A stretch of 64,000 nt of DNA, from assembly GCA_001724025.1 (NCBI GenBank), contig MEDJ01000020.1:1-64000 (forward strand). Reading direction: 5' to 3'. The position numbers and the translations under genes are program-made. Under the pieces are notes generated by a model. It searched no databases. It saw only the letters and a program-made list of their open reading frames with translations, and was not told the origin of the DNA. Source of the stretch: Acidobacteria bacterium SCN 69-37 (GTDB taxonomy: Bacteria; Acidobacteriota; Vicinamibacteria; Vicinamibacterales; SCN-69-37). Below are positions 1-8,850 of this stretch, one piece after another (the first letter of the stretch is position 1; the number at the start of each line of letters is the position of its first letter).

Positions 1-564
1 CCGGCGCCGCCCGTGGGCGACGCCGGCACGGACGCGGCCGTCGACAGCCGCGCCGATGTTGCGGCCGCCACGCACGTCGTGGCCGTGGCGCGTGAGCGCT
101 TGCGCCTGGCGAATGCGGCCGGCGTCCCCGACCTGCACGTGCAGGGCGGCGTGAAGCGGACCGCCGGGATCAACACCGGCGTCGTGGCCGTCGGCGTGGC
201 GCTGCCCGTCTTCAGCCGCAACGGGCAGGACCGCGCGCTGGCCGCGGGCGACCTGGCTGCGGCCGAGCGCGACCTCGCGGCCGTACGGCGACTGGCGCAC
301 GGCGACCTCGCCGTCGCCCGGGCCGCGGCCACCGATCTCGCGAGCCGCGCGCGCGACGTGCGCGCGCGGCTCGTCGACCCGGCTCTGGCCGCGCGCGCCG
401 CCGCGCGCGCGGCGTTTGCCACCGGCGCGGCCGATATCCTGCGCCTGCTCGACGCCGAACGCGTGGCCGCCGACGCCGAGCGTCTCGCCAACGACCTGGA
501 AATCGACGCCGTGCTGGCCGCCATCGACGCGCGCCTGGCGGCCGGGGAGGATCCACTGCCATGA
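1..564 (+). CDS. czcC: CzcC-like outer-membrane efflux protein, 3' part (partial)
   Basis: The reading frame is open from the first base, so this is the C-terminal ~187 residues of a gene that starts outside the window. It is alanine- and arginine-rich with long amphipathic helices. The segment around GVALPVFSRNGQDRA and the following helical stretch resemble the second half of TolC/CzcC outer-membrane factors, which form the periplasmic and outer-membrane exit duct of RND pumps. Its stop overlaps the start of the adaptor gene (ATGA at 561), and the metal RND pump follows, so it is very likely the exit duct of the same complex. The assignment rests mainly on context. Confidence 0.75.
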   Translation, partial: PAPPVGDAGTDAAVDSRADVAAATHVVAVARERLRLANAAGVPDLHVQGGVKRTAGINTGVVAVGVALPVFSRNGQDRALAAGDLAAAERDLAAVRRLAHGDLAVARAAATDLASRARDVRARLVDPALAARAAARAAFATGAADILRLLDAERVAADAERLANDLEIDAVLAAIDARLAAGEDPLP

Positions 565-1772
565 CCTGTTCGCGAGTTCGATACCCGCTGTCGCACCTGA
601 TGGCTGGCGTGGCGGCCGCGTGTCTCGCGGCCGCCTGCGGCAGCCCGGACGCGGCGGCACCGGCCGCGGCCGATGATCGGCCCGCCGCGGCCGGCGTCGT
701 CGCGCTGAGCGATCGCGACGCCGAGGCCGCCGGCATCACCACCACCGTTGTCCGGGTCGTCGAGCGCACGGAGCCGCTGGTGGCGACGGGCGTCGTGACG
801 TTCGACGAGCGGCGGACGGCTCGCGTCGGTGCGCGTGTCGACGGCGTCATCGCCGACGTGCGCGTGCAGCCGGGCGACCGTGTCCCCGCCGGCGCCGAGC
901 TCGGCACCATGCACAGCCACGCGCTGCACGATGCCTGGGCCGGCTACTTCAAGGCTCTCGCCGATCGTCGGCGCGCGGAGACCGAGCTCGCGTTCGCGGC
1001 CACGGCCGAGTCGCGCGCGGCGCAGCTCGTGACCGACAAGGCGCTGTCCCCGCAGGAACTGGAGCGGGCGCGCGCGGATCGGATCGCAGCGGAGAACGCG
1101 GCCGTCTCGGCGGCTGCAGAGGTCACGCGTGCCGAGATGGAACTGCACCACTACGGCCTCACGCCCACCGCCGACGTCAACCCGCACGAGAACGACGCGG
1201 TGCCGATCACCACGCCGCTCGGCGGCACGGTGGTCGAGCGCCTGATTTCCCCTGGCGCGGCCGTCACGCCGGGCACGCCGCTGTTCGTCGTGTCCGATCT
1301 CTCGCGCGTCTGGATCGCGGCCGAGATCGACGAGGCCACCATCGGCCGGCTGGCCACGGGCACCCGGGTCGAACTGACCACGGGGGCGTACGGTGACGAG
1401 CGGTTCACGGGCACGTTGACGGCCGTCGGCGACGTCATCAATCCAGCCACGCGCCGGGTGACGCTGCGTATCGAGGCCGACAACCCGCAGCGCCGGCTGA
1501 AGCCGCAGATGTTCGCCACGATCACGCTGCAGGCCGGCGCGCCGCGCCGCATGGTGATCGTGCCGTCACGCGCCGTGCAGACACTCGACGGCGAGACCGT
1601 CGTGTTCGTGCGCCAGGGCGACACGCTCACGCGCCGCGCCGTGGTCACGGGTCCGGAGATCGACGGCGACGTCATCATCGAGCGCGGCCTCGAGGACGGG
1701 GAGATCGTGGCGACGACCGGGGCGTTCCTGCTCAAGTCCGAAGTCGCCGGCCCGCCGGCCGGAGACGAGTAG
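561..1772 (+). CDS. czcB: CzcB-type RND periplasmic adaptor lipoprotein
   Basis: This 403-residue membrane fusion protein would link the inner-membrane RND pump to the outer-membrane factor. The N-terminus is a lipoprotein signal with lipobox LAAAC (Cys at about residue 26). It is followed by a barrel/lipoyl region (RVGARVDGVIADVRVQPGDRV), a helical hairpin at ~120-200, a second lipoyl half (TPLGGTVVERLISPGAAVTPG) and a beta-barrel with the usual PATRRVTLRIEADNP stretch. It starts inside the stop of the upstream gene and ends 2 nt before the GTG of the pump gene. No histidine-rich metal-binding N-terminus is seen, unlike some CzcB proteins, so the metal cannot be read from this subunit. Confidence 0.9.
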   Translation: MTCSRVRYPLSHLMAGVAAACLAAACGSPDAAAPAAADDRPAAAGVVALSDRDAEAAGITTTVVRVVERTEPLVATGVVTFDERRTARVGARVDGVIADVRVQPGDRVPAGAELGTMHSHALHDAWAGYFKALADRRRAETELAFAATAESRAAQLVTDKALSPQELERARADRIAAENAAVSAAAEVTRAEMELHHYGLTPTADVNPHENDAVPITTPLGGTVVERLISPGAAVTPGTPLFVVSDLSRVWIAAEIDEATIGRLATGTRVELTTGAYGDERFTGTLTAVGDVINPATRRVTLRIEADNPQRRLKPQMFATITLQAGAPRRMVIVPSRAVQTLDGETVVFVRQGDTLTRRAVVTGPEIDGDVIIERGLEDGEIVATTGAFLLKSEVAGPPAGDE

Positions 1773-1774
1773 TC

Positions 1775-4700
1775 GTGGGCATCGAGCGGTTTGTCCGCGC
1801 CACCTTCGGCCAGCGGATCTTCGTCCTGCTGTGCATCGCGGCGCTCGTCGTGACAGGCCTTGTCGCGTTCCGCAGCCTGCCGATCGAGGCGTTTCCCGAT
1901 CTCACCAACAACCAGGTCGTCATCATCACCGAGGCCTCGAACCTGGCCGCGCCCGAGGTCGAGCAGCGCGTGTCGTATCCCATCGAGACCGCGATGATGG
2001 GGCTGCCCGACACCGACGAGGTGCGATCGATCTCCAAGTTCGGCCTCTCGATGGTCACTGTCGTGTTCGACGACGCGGTGCCGATTTATTTCGCGCGGCA
2101 GCTCGTCACCGAACGGCTCGCCGACGTGCGCGGCCGCATTCCCGAGGGCCTGCAGCCGGTGCTCGGCCCTGTCGCGACCGCCTTCGGCGAGGTCTACCAG
2201 TACGTGCTCACCGGCGATCGGGCCGACCTGATGTCGGCCAAGACGCTGCACGACTGGGAGATCCGCACCCGGCTGCGATCGGTGCCCGGGGTGAGCGAGG
2301 TGAACTCGTGGGGCGGGCAGACCAAGCAGTTCCAGGTGACGGTGGATCCCGTCCGCCTCGAGAAATACGGGTTGGCCATCGGCGAGGTCCTGCGCGCGGT
2401 GGCGGACAACAACCACTCGTTTTCCGGCGGGTTCATCGAGCATCGTGACGAGCGGTACACGGTCCGGGGCATCGGCCTGGTGGCCAGCGTGGCGGATCTC
2501 GAGCGCGTGGTGCTGCGATCGGTCGGCGGCGCGCCGGTGCTCGTGCGCGACGTGGCCACGGTCGAGGTGGCGCCGATGCTGCGCAACGGTGCTGTGACGC
2601 GCAACGGCGAGGGCGAGGTCGTCAGCGGCATAGTGATCATGCTGAAGGGCGCCAACGCGCACGACGTGTCCGGCCGCGTGAAGACGCGGATGACCGAGAT
2701 TGCCGGGAGCCTGCCCGACGGCCTGCGGATCGAGCCCTTCTACGATCAGAGCGAGGTCATCGAGCGGACGACGCGCACGGTGACGCGGAACCTGGTGGAA
2801 GGCTGCCTGCTCGTCGTGCTCGTGCTGTTCCTGTTCCTGCGCGACGTGCGCGCGGCGCTCATCGTGGCTGCCGTCATCCCGCTGTCGATGCTCACGGGAT
2901 TCATCGGTATGCGGCTGTTCGGCGTCTCGGCCAACCTCATGTCGCTCGGCGCGATCGACTTCGGCCTGATGGTCGACGGCGCCGTCGTGATGATGGAGAA
3001 CTTCGTCAGGCGCCGGTCGCACGCCGGCGCGTCGGCGCTGCACGGCGGCGAGGGGCGGATCGCGCTCTTCCGCGATGCGGCGTCAGAAGTGGCGAGGCCG
3101 GTCCTGTTCGGCGTGCTGATCATCATTGCCGTGTACCTGCCGATCTTCGCGCTCGAAGGACTCGAGGGGAAGATGTTCCGGCCGATGGCGATCACCGTCT
3201 GTTCGGCCCTCTTCGGCGCCCTGATCCTCTCGCTCACGGGCGTCCCTGTCGTCTCGTCGTACCTGTTGAAACTCGATGGCACGCACACGGAGGAGCGCTG
3301 GTTCGTGCGCCTGCGCGGCTGGTACACCCGGCGACTGCAGGCCAGCCTGGTGCGGCCGGCCGTGGTTCTGGGATCGGCAGTGGCGATCGTGAGCGTGGCC
3401 CTCGCGTCGGTGCCGTTCCTCGGGACGGAGTTCATGCCGCGGCTCGACGAGGGGGCGATCCTGATCGAGACGCGCAAACTGCCGTCGGTCTCACTCGAGG
3501 AATCGGTGGCCATTTCCACGCGCGTCGAACGGATCCTGCTGCGCGACTTCCCGGAGATCTCGCAGGTCGTCACGAAGCTCGGGCGTCCCGATCTCGCGAC
3601 CGAGGCGATGGGCATCTACCAGGGTGACGTCTACGTGCTACTGCACCCGGACGACACGTGGACGTCCGGCCGGACGAAGGCCACGCTCATCGATGCGATG
3701 GCCGCGTCGCTGGCGCAGATGCCCGGCCTGTCGGTGAACTTCACGCAGCCGATGGCCATGCGGCTCGACGAGGTGGTCTCGGGCATCAAGGCCGACGTGG
3801 CCGTGAAGGTGTTCGGCCCGGACGCCGCCGTACTCGAGCGGCTGGGGGCGCGCATCCTCGACGTCATCGAGCACGTGCCGGGCGCTGCCGACGCGCAGGT
3901 CGAGGTCCTGTCGGGCGCGGCGCAGCTGGAGATCGTCATCGATCGCGAGGCCATCGCGCGGTACGGGCTGCACGTGGCCGACGTGCAGGAGGTGGTGGAG
4001 GCCGCGATCGGCGGCAGCCAGGCGACCGAACTGCTCGAGGGCGGCCGTCGCTTCCCCGTGGTCGTGCGGCTGCCGGACGCCGTGCGGCGCGATGCCGCCT
4101 CGATCGAAGCCATCGTCGTGCCGGCGCCCGGTGGCGAGCGGGTGCCGCTCGGCCGGATCGCGACGATTCGCGTGGCGGCCACGCCCGAGACGATCTCGCA
4201 CGAGAACGCCGAGCGGCGACTCGTCGTGCAGAGCAACGTGCGCGGTCGCGACGTGGGTGGGTTCGTGGCCGATGCGCGCGCGCGGATCGACGCGGCGGTG
4301 ACGCTGCCGTCCGGCTATTACGTCACGTGGGGCGGGCAGTTCGAGAACCAGGCCCGCGCCACCGCACGGCTCGCACTGGTCGTGCCGCTCTCGCTGGCGA
4401 TCATCCTCCTGCTGCTGATGGTCACGTTCGGCCGGGTGCGGTGGGCGCTGTTGATCCTGGTGAACGTCCCGTTCGCGGCCGTGGGCGGTATTGCGGCGCT
4501 GTGGATCCGCGGCATCACCCTGAACCTCTCGGCCTCCGTCGGGTTCATCGCGCTGTTCGGCGTCGCGGTCCTCAACGGCGTCGTCATGCTCGCGGCCATC
4601 CGGGCGCTGCGCGAGCGCGACGGCCTCGGCATCCGCGAGGCCACGATCGCGGGAGCCGCCGAGCGGCTCAAGCCCGTGCTGATGACCGCGCTGGTGGCCG

Positions 4701-4909
4701 CGATCGGTTTCCTGCCGATGGCGCTCTCGCACGGCACGGGCGCGGAGGTGCAGCGGCCGCTGGCCACGGTGGTGATTGGCGGCATCGTCACGTCGACCCT
4801 GCTGACACTGCTCGTGCTGCCCACGCTGTACGACATGATGGAGCGGTGGGTCGCGCGGCGTGAGGGCGACCGGCGCGCGAGGACCGACGATGCGGGTGCT
4901 GCTTGTTGA
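1775..4909 (+). CDS. czcA: Heavy-metal efflux RND permease, CzcA family
   Basis: This 1044-residue inner-membrane proton/metal antiporter has the full length of the HME-RND family. The N-terminus (FGQRIFVLLCIAALVVTGL) is TM1. The signature DFGLMVDGAVVMMEN (about residues 393-407, TM4) matches the CzcA-like (Co/Zn/Cd) class better than the copper CusA class, which usually reads VDAAIVM there. A second TM bundle follows at ~870-1030 (NGVVMLAAIRALRERDG). GTG start, 2 nt after the adaptor's stop. The response-regulator gene begins inside its last 20 nt, so pump and sensor are translationally coupled. Substrate is inferred from the motif only. Confidence 0.93.
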   Translation: MGIERFVRATFGQRIFVLLCIAALVVTGLVAFRSLPIEAFPDLTNNQVVIITEASNLAAPEVEQRVSYPIETAMMGLPDTDEVRSISKFGLSMVTVVFDDAVPIYFARQLVTERLADVRGRIPEGLQPVLGPVATAFGEVYQYVLTGDRADLMSAKTLHDWEIRTRLRSVPGVSEVNSWGGQTKQFQVTVDPVRLEKYGLAIGEVLRAVADNNHSFSGGFIEHRDERYTVRGIGLVASVADLERVVLRSVGGAPVLVRDVATVEVAPMLRNGAVTRNGEGEVVSGIVIMLKGANAHDVSGRVKTRMTEIAGSLPDGLRIEPFYDQSEVIERTTRTVTRNLVEGCLLVVLVLFLFLRDVRAALIVAAVIPLSMLTGFIGMRLFGVSANLMSLGAIDFGLMVDGAVVMMENFVRRRSHAGASALHGGEGRIALFRDAASEVARPVLFGVLIIIAVYLPIFALEGLEGKMFRPMAITVCSALFGALILSLTGVPVVSSYLLKLDGTHTEERWFVRLRGWYTRRLQASLVRPAVVLGSAVAIVSVALASVPFLGTEFMPRLDEGAILIETRKLPSVSLEESVAISTRVERILLRDFPEISQVVTKLGRPDLATEAMGIYQGDVYVLLHPDDTWTSGRTKATLIDAMAASLAQMPGLSVNFTQPMAMRLDEVVSGIKADVAVKVFGPDAAVLERLGARILDVIEHVPGAADAQVEVLSGAAQLEIVIDREAIARYGLHVADVQEVVEAAIGGSQATELLEGGRRFPVVVRLPDAVRRDAASIEAIVVPAPGGERVPLGRIATIRVAATPETISHENAERRLVVQSNVRGRDVGGFVADARARIDAAVTLPSGYYVTWGGQFENQARATARLALVVPLSLAIILLLLMVTFGRVRWALLILVNVPFAAVGGIAALWIRGITLNLSASVGFIALFGVAVLNGVVMLAAIRALRERDGLGIREATIAGAAERLKPVLMTALVAAIGFLPMALSHGTGAEVQRPLATVVIGGIVTSTLLTLLVLPTLYDMMERWVARREGDRRARTDDAGAAC

Positions 4910-5573
4910 GGACGATCCGGAGATCAGCGGCTTCATCGTCCGCGGCCTGACCGAGGAGCGTCATCTCGTCGATCTGGTGACCGACGGGAACGCGGCCGTC
5001 GAGATGGCGGGCGCCGAGGAATACGACGCGGTCGTGCTCGACGTGATGCTGCCTGGTGCGGACGGGTTTGCCGCGTGCCGGGCGATGCGCGACCGCGGCC
5101 TCGATGTGCCGGTGATCATGGTGACGGCCCGTGACGCGGTCGCGGACCGCATCACGGGGCTCGACGAGGGCGCCGACGACTACCTTGTCAAGCCGTTCGC
5201 GTTCGAGGAACTGCTCGCACGGCTGCGCGCGCTCTCGCGACGCGGCCGGACGCGCCACCTGACCCATCGACTCGAGTACGGGCCCATCGCCATCGATCAG
5301 CGCGCCCACACGGCCACGGTCGCCGGCGTGCCGATCGTGCTGACGGCCACGGAATACCGGCTGCTCGAGTTCCTCGTCCGGCGCGCCGGGGCGATCGTGA
5401 CGCGCGATCAGCTGGCGCAGCACGTGTGGGGCGGCGATTACGATCCGACGTCGAACAACGCGGACGTGTACGTCGGCTACGTGCGACGCAAGCTGCAGGC
5501 GCATGTCTCGGCCCCGCTCATCCACACGGTCCGCGGCCTCGGCTACATGCTGCGGCTGGAACCGCACGCATGA
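4890..5573 (+). CDS. OmpR-family response regulator (CzcR/CusR-like)
   Basis: This 227-residue two-domain regulator has a receiver with the acidic pair in LVEDDPE, phospho-acceptor D51 (VVLDVMLPGADGF), a conserved Thr in VTARD and a Lys in VKPFAFEELLARLR. A winged-helix Trans_reg_C domain follows (TATEYRLLEFLVRRAGAIVTRDQ, then NNADVYVGYVRRKL and TVRGLGYMLR). An upstream in-frame start at 4860 exists, but ATG 4890 begins exactly at the conserved MRVLLVEDD. The gene overlaps the pump upstream by 20 nt and the kinase downstream by 4 nt. By analogy with CzcRS/CusRS it probably controls the preceding efflux operon. Confidence 0.92.
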   Translation: MRVLLVEDDPEISGFIVRGLTEERHLVDLVTDGNAAVEMAGAEEYDAVVLDVMLPGADGFAACRAMRDRGLDVPVIMVTARDAVADRITGLDEGADDYLVKPFAFEELLARLRALSRRGRTRHLTHRLEYGPIAIDQRAHTATVAGVPIVLTATEYRLLEFLVRRAGAIVTRDQLAQHVWGGDYDPTSNNADVYVGYVRRKLQAHVSAPLIHTVRGLGYMLRLEPHA

Positions 5574-7021
5574 TCCGCGTCGGGTTCGCGCGCCCCGTCA
5601 CCTTTCGTGCGCGCCTGACGCTGCGATGGACGCTGGCCGTGGGCGTGCTGCTCGGCGTGGCGAACCTCGCGATCTATGCCACGGCGCGCGTCTCGCTGCA
5701 CCGCTGGCTCGACGGGCACGTGCGCACGCTGGCCGCCACCGAGGCCGCCTCGTCGACAGACGGGCTCGAGGACGTGCACCTGCACGAGAAGCCGTTCGGC
5801 CAGTTCGATGCCGGGGCGTTCACCGAAAAGCTCGTGCAGATCTTCGATGCGCAGGGACGGCTGGTGCTCCAGTCGTCGGGGCTCGAGGGACTGCCGGGCC
5901 TGATCGACGCCGGGCACATTGCCGCCGCGCTCGACGGTCGCGCACCGATGGTGTCGACCGACGTACAGGGCCGGCCGCTGCGGATCGCCGTCCTGCGGGC
6001 GATGCGCGACGACCGGCCCTTTGCCGTCGCCGTCGGGCTGTTTGCCGACGATGTCGAGGAGGGCCTGTCGCGGCTGGCCGTCATTCTCGTGACCGTCTGG
6101 GGCATCAGCCTGATCGCGACGGCCACGATCGGTGCGGGGCTCGCCGGCCGTGCGCTGGCGCCCGTGGCGCGCATCACCGAGCGGGCCGCATGGATTGCCA
6201 GGGGCAACTTCGACGCGCGGCTCGACGCACCGGTCGCGCACGACGAGGTGGGCCGGATGACGCTGCTGCTCAACTCGATGCTCGAGCGGCTCCAGGCGGC
6301 CGTCGAGGCCAACCGCCGGTTTGCCGCCGACGCGTCGCACGAACTGCGGGCGCCGCTGACCGCGATGGCCGGTGAACTCGACGTGGCGCTGCGCCACCCG
6401 CGCGAGGCGGCCGCGTATCGCGAGACGATCGCGCACGTGCGGCGTCGGCTGGATGCGCTCACGCGGCTGACGGGCGATCTGATCCTGCTCGTCCGCACGC
6501 AGGAGGGCACGCGCGATCTCGTGCGCCACGCCATCGACCTGTCGCCGCTCGTGGCCGAGACGTTCCAGCGGCATGCCGACGAGGCATCGGCGCGGCAGGT
6601 TCGCCTGTCGCAGGTCGGGATCGAGGCGGTGCGCGTCTACGCTGAACCCGGCCTGTTCGCGCGCGTCCTCGATAACGTCGTGGCCAACGCCGTGCTCTAC
6701 AACCGTGACGGTGGTGAGGTGGTCGTGACGGCGACGGTGGAGGAGCCGCCCGAAGACGGGAGCTGGACGGCACCGACGGCCGTCATCCGCGTGACCGACA
6801 CGGGAACCGGGATTCCCGCGGATCAGCGCGAGCGCGTGTTCGACCGCTTCTATCGCCTGGATCAATCGCGGGCGCGCCGCACCGGCGGCAGCGGCCTCGG
6901 CCTGGCGATCTGTCGCGAGGTGCTGGCGCTGCACGGCGGCGGCATCGAGGTCGAGCACAGCTCGCCCGACGGCACGACGATCGCGATTCGCGTGGCTGGG
7001 AATGCTGTCCCCCGAGGCTGA
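5570..7021 (+). CDS. Sensor histidine kinase (CzcS/CusS-like)
   Basis: This membrane histidine kinase (~483 aa) pairs with the upstream regulator. TM1 is LAVGVLLGVANLAIYATARV, followed by a periplasmic sensor domain. TM2 is near LAVILVTVWGISLIATATIG. Then come HAMP, a HisKA motif (FAADASHELRAPLTAMAGEL, catalytic His in SHELR), an N-box (LDNVVANAVLYNRDG) and G boxes (DTGTGIP, GGSGLGLAI). The start is ATG 5570, overlapping the regulator stop (ATGA). The 3' end is unusual: the last codons and the TGA stop lie inside a hairpin repeat (7009-7036), and the stop triplet forms most of the tetraloop. Confidence 0.92.
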   Translation: MIRVGFARPVTFRARLTLRWTLAVGVLLGVANLAIYATARVSLHRWLDGHVRTLAATEAASSTDGLEDVHLHEKPFGQFDAGAFTEKLVQIFDAQGRLVLQSSGLEGLPGLIDAGHIAAALDGRAPMVSTDVQGRPLRIAVLRAMRDDRPFAVAVGLFADDVEEGLSRLAVILVTVWGISLIATATIGAGLAGRALAPVARITERAAWIARGNFDARLDAPVAHDEVGRMTLLLNSMLERLQAAVEANRRFAADASHELRAPLTAMAGELDVALRHPREAAAYRETIAHVRRRLDALTRLTGDLILLVRTQEGTRDLVRHAIDLSPLVAETFQRHADEASARQVRLSQVGIEAVRVYAEPGLFARVLDNVVANAVLYNRDGGEVVVTATVEEPPEDGSWTAPTAVIRVTDTGTGIPADQRERVFDRFYRLDQSRARRTGGSGLGLAICREVLALHGGGIEVEHSSPDGTTIAIRVAGNAVPRG

Positions 7022-7110
7022 AGCCTCGGGGCTCCGACAGTCGGCGGTCTTCCGACACTGGCCGTTCCCGAACCGGAGAAACCGGAGCCCCGAGGCTTCA
7101 GCCTCGGGGG
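7009..7110. repeat. Inverted pair of TTCA-loop hairpin repeats
   Basis: Two copies of a palindromic element face each other about 50 nt apart. The first has stem CCCCGAGGC (7010-7018), loop TGAA and GCCTCGGGG (7023-7031). The second is its reverse complement, with stem 7088-7096, loop TTCA and 7101-7109. The loop-side flanks CTCC and GGAG are also conserved. The arrangement resembles a REP/BIME doublet and may act as a terminator between the convergent kinase and DUF4097-like genes. Confidence 0.8.
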
Positions 7111-7127
7111 AGGCAGACGCGTCGAGC

Positions 7128-7970
7128 CTACTGGCGGCTCGTCGCCGAGATCCTCACGCTGCCCCCGCTGGTATGGGCGTTCAGTCGACCGCCGCCGCCG
7201 TTGAGCGTGCCGGTCACCTGGGTGCGTGTGCGGTGCGAGGGGTTGACGGACAATCCGTCGATCGCCGCTGAACCGCCGGACGTCGAGGCGTCGAACGCCA
7301 GGTGAGCGGCCGGGTGGACGCCGACCCGTACGCTGCCGCCCGACGTGCTCACGTCCACGTCGCGCGCGCTGGCGGCCACCTCGTCGACCGTGATGCTGCC
7401 GCCGCTGGTTCGCGCCCGCAGCGTCGTGCCGGTGCGTCCGACGCGGATGCTGCCGCCCGAGGTCGAGATGTCGATCGGCGCGGGGCCGCCGTCCACGCCA
7501 ATCGATCCGCCGGACGTGTGGGCGGTCGTCGGCGCCTCGCGCCCGCCGCGAATCTCGATGGACCCGCCGTGCGTGTGGAGATCGACAGCCACGTTGGCCG
7601 GCACGGCCACCTCGGCCTCCATGTTCACGCGCACGCGTCGCCACAGGACCGAATCGAATCCCGGCGTGCGGCGGGTCACCAGCCGGACGTCGCCCGTGCG
7701 CTGGGTCAGTTCGACGGTGTACCCGGCGAACGCGGATTCGGCCTCGCGCTGGTTCGTGGTCTGCGCGCGCTGTGTGAGCCGCACCCGGACCGTGCGATCG
7801 GGGCTCGGGGTGACGGAGATACGTCCTGCCGCGAGTTCGACGGTCACGATGGCGCCGGGGGCCACTTGATAGCTGCGCTCAACGGCGCGCTCCAGCGGCG
7901 CGAACGTGCCGGGCATCAGACCAGTCGCGGCCGCGACGATGAGGGCGACGAAGTCGGCAATCAGGTCCAT
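7128..7970 (-). CDS. DUF4097-like beta-repeat protein with TSGGS repeats
   Basis: This ~280-residue protein has an N-terminal hydrophobic segment (DLIADFVALIVAAATGLMPG) and then a right-handed beta-solenoid-like region. The motif (H/S)TSGGSI recurs about every 20-27 residues: HTHGGSIEI, HTSGGSIGV, STSGGSIRV, RTSGGSITV, STSGGSVRV, STSGGSAAI and HTSGGSVRI. That is typical of the DUF4097/putative-adhesin family, whose function is unknown. A longer frame reaches 8006, but ATG 7970 precedes the hydrophobic segment directly. The gene is convergent with the kinase gene. A second member of the family with GSGS repeats is at 58208. Confidence 0.8.
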   Translation of the reverse strand: MDLIADFVALIVAAATGLMPGTFAPLERAVERSYQVAPGAIVTVELAAGRISVTPSPDRTVRVRLTQRAQTTNQREAESAFAGYTVELTQRTGDVRLVTRRTPGFDSVLWRRVRVNMEAEVAVPANVAVDLHTHGGSIEIRGGREAPTTAHTSGGSIGVDGGPAPIDISTSGGSIRVGRTGTTLRARTSGGSITVDEVAASARDVDVSTSGGSVRVGVHPAAHLAFDASTSGGSAAIDGLSVNPSHRTRTQVTGTLNGGGGRLNAHTSGGSVRISATSRQ

Positions 7971-8040
7971 GCGGCCAAGAACCCGGGGCGCGGGAGAAAG
8001 TTGCACGGATGGCAGCGGGCGGCACGGCCGCAGACTGATC

Positions 8041-8096
8041 GGAGCCCCGAGGCTTCAGCCTCGGGGGCACCCCTGGGGCTGAAGCCCCAGGGCTCC
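8041..8096. repeat. Back-to-back pair of hairpin repeats with different stems
   Basis: Left hairpin: CCCCGAGGC (8045-8053), loop TTCA, GCCTCGGGG (8058-8066). Right hairpin: CCCTGGGGC (8071-8079), loop TGAA, GCCCCAGGG (8084-8092). They are inverted relative to each other, flanked by GGAG and CTCC, and separated by 4 nt. The stems differ in sequence, but each pairs perfectly. The pair lies in the divergent space between the DUF4097-like gene and the TPR gene. Confidence 0.8.
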
Positions 8097-8147
8097 GATC
8101 GAGGCCGGCGGGCCGCGGCCGGCCGCCACGATATAAGCTGAGCAACC

Positions 8148-8843
8148 GTGCGGACATTCTGGTGGTCGGCAGTCCGGTTCGTGCCGTGGGTGACCTGTGT
8201 GACAGGTATACTGCTGACCGTCCCGGCACACGCGCAGCATCCGCAGGCCATGGTCGATCAGGCCGAGGCTGCGTTCGTGGCGGGGCGTCTCGACGAGGCC
8301 GTGGCCGGGTTCGATCGGCTCGCGGCGCGCGATCCCGAGGCCGGGCCGTGGATGTGGCAGCGCGGGATCGCACTCTACGAGCTCGGGCGGTTCGAGGACT
8401 GTGCCGCGCAGTTCGCCGCCTACCAGGGCGTGAATCCGGGCGACGTGGAGAGCGCCGTCTGGCACGCGGCCTGTGTGGCGCGTGCGCGATCGCTCGATGA
8501 GGCACGGGCCGGGATGTTCCCCCCGGGCCGCGATCCGCGCGTCATGCGCGCGGAGATCTACGAAATGTTCGCGGGCCGGCTGTCGCCGGCGGTCGTGATC
8601 GGCCGCGCGCAGCTGATGGCGGAAGTCGCGCTGTTCTACGCGTACTTCTACTCGGGCCTCTATGCGGAGGTCTCGGGCGATCAGGCCGTTGCGGCTCGGT
8701 ACCTGGAGCGGGCCACGTCGGATCGCTTCCAGGACCTGGCGGGATTCATGAACGAAGTGGCCCGCGTGCACTGGGGGCGGGCGCAGGCACGTCTGCGCGC
8801 CGCCGGTCCCGGGCCGGGCGGCCACGAAGAATCGGGGAGATGA
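8148..8843 (+). CDS. Secreted TPR-like protein of unknown role
   Basis: This 231-residue protein has an N-terminal signal peptide ending near AHAQ. A TPR-like helical pair follows (AEAAFVAGRLDEAVAGFDRLAARDPEAG, then WMWQRGIALYELGRFEDCAAQFAAY). The rest is helical, with a hydrophobic stretch around VALFYAYFYSGLYAEVSGD. GTG start. It ends 7 nt before the next gene, so the two are probably cotranscribed. Nothing in it points to a particular pathway beyond protein-protein contact through the TPR unit. Confidence 0.75.
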   Translation: MRTFWWSAVRFVPWVTCVTGILLTVPAHAQHPQAMVDQAEAAFVAGRLDEAVAGFDRLAARDPEAGPWMWQRGIALYELGRFEDCAAQFAAYQGVNPGDVESAVWHAACVARARSLDEARAGMFPPGRDPRVMRAEIYEMFAGRLSPAVVIGRAQLMAEVALFYAYFYSGLYAEVSGDQAVAARYLERATSDRFQDLAGFMNEVARVHWGRAQARLRAAGPGPGGHEESGR

Positions 8844-8850
8844 GGTCACG

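Noticed and set aside
1151-3043. 630-residue minus-strand frame under czcB and czcA
   Set aside because: His/Arg-rich shadow frame in high-GC DNA, antisense to a well-supported pump operon.
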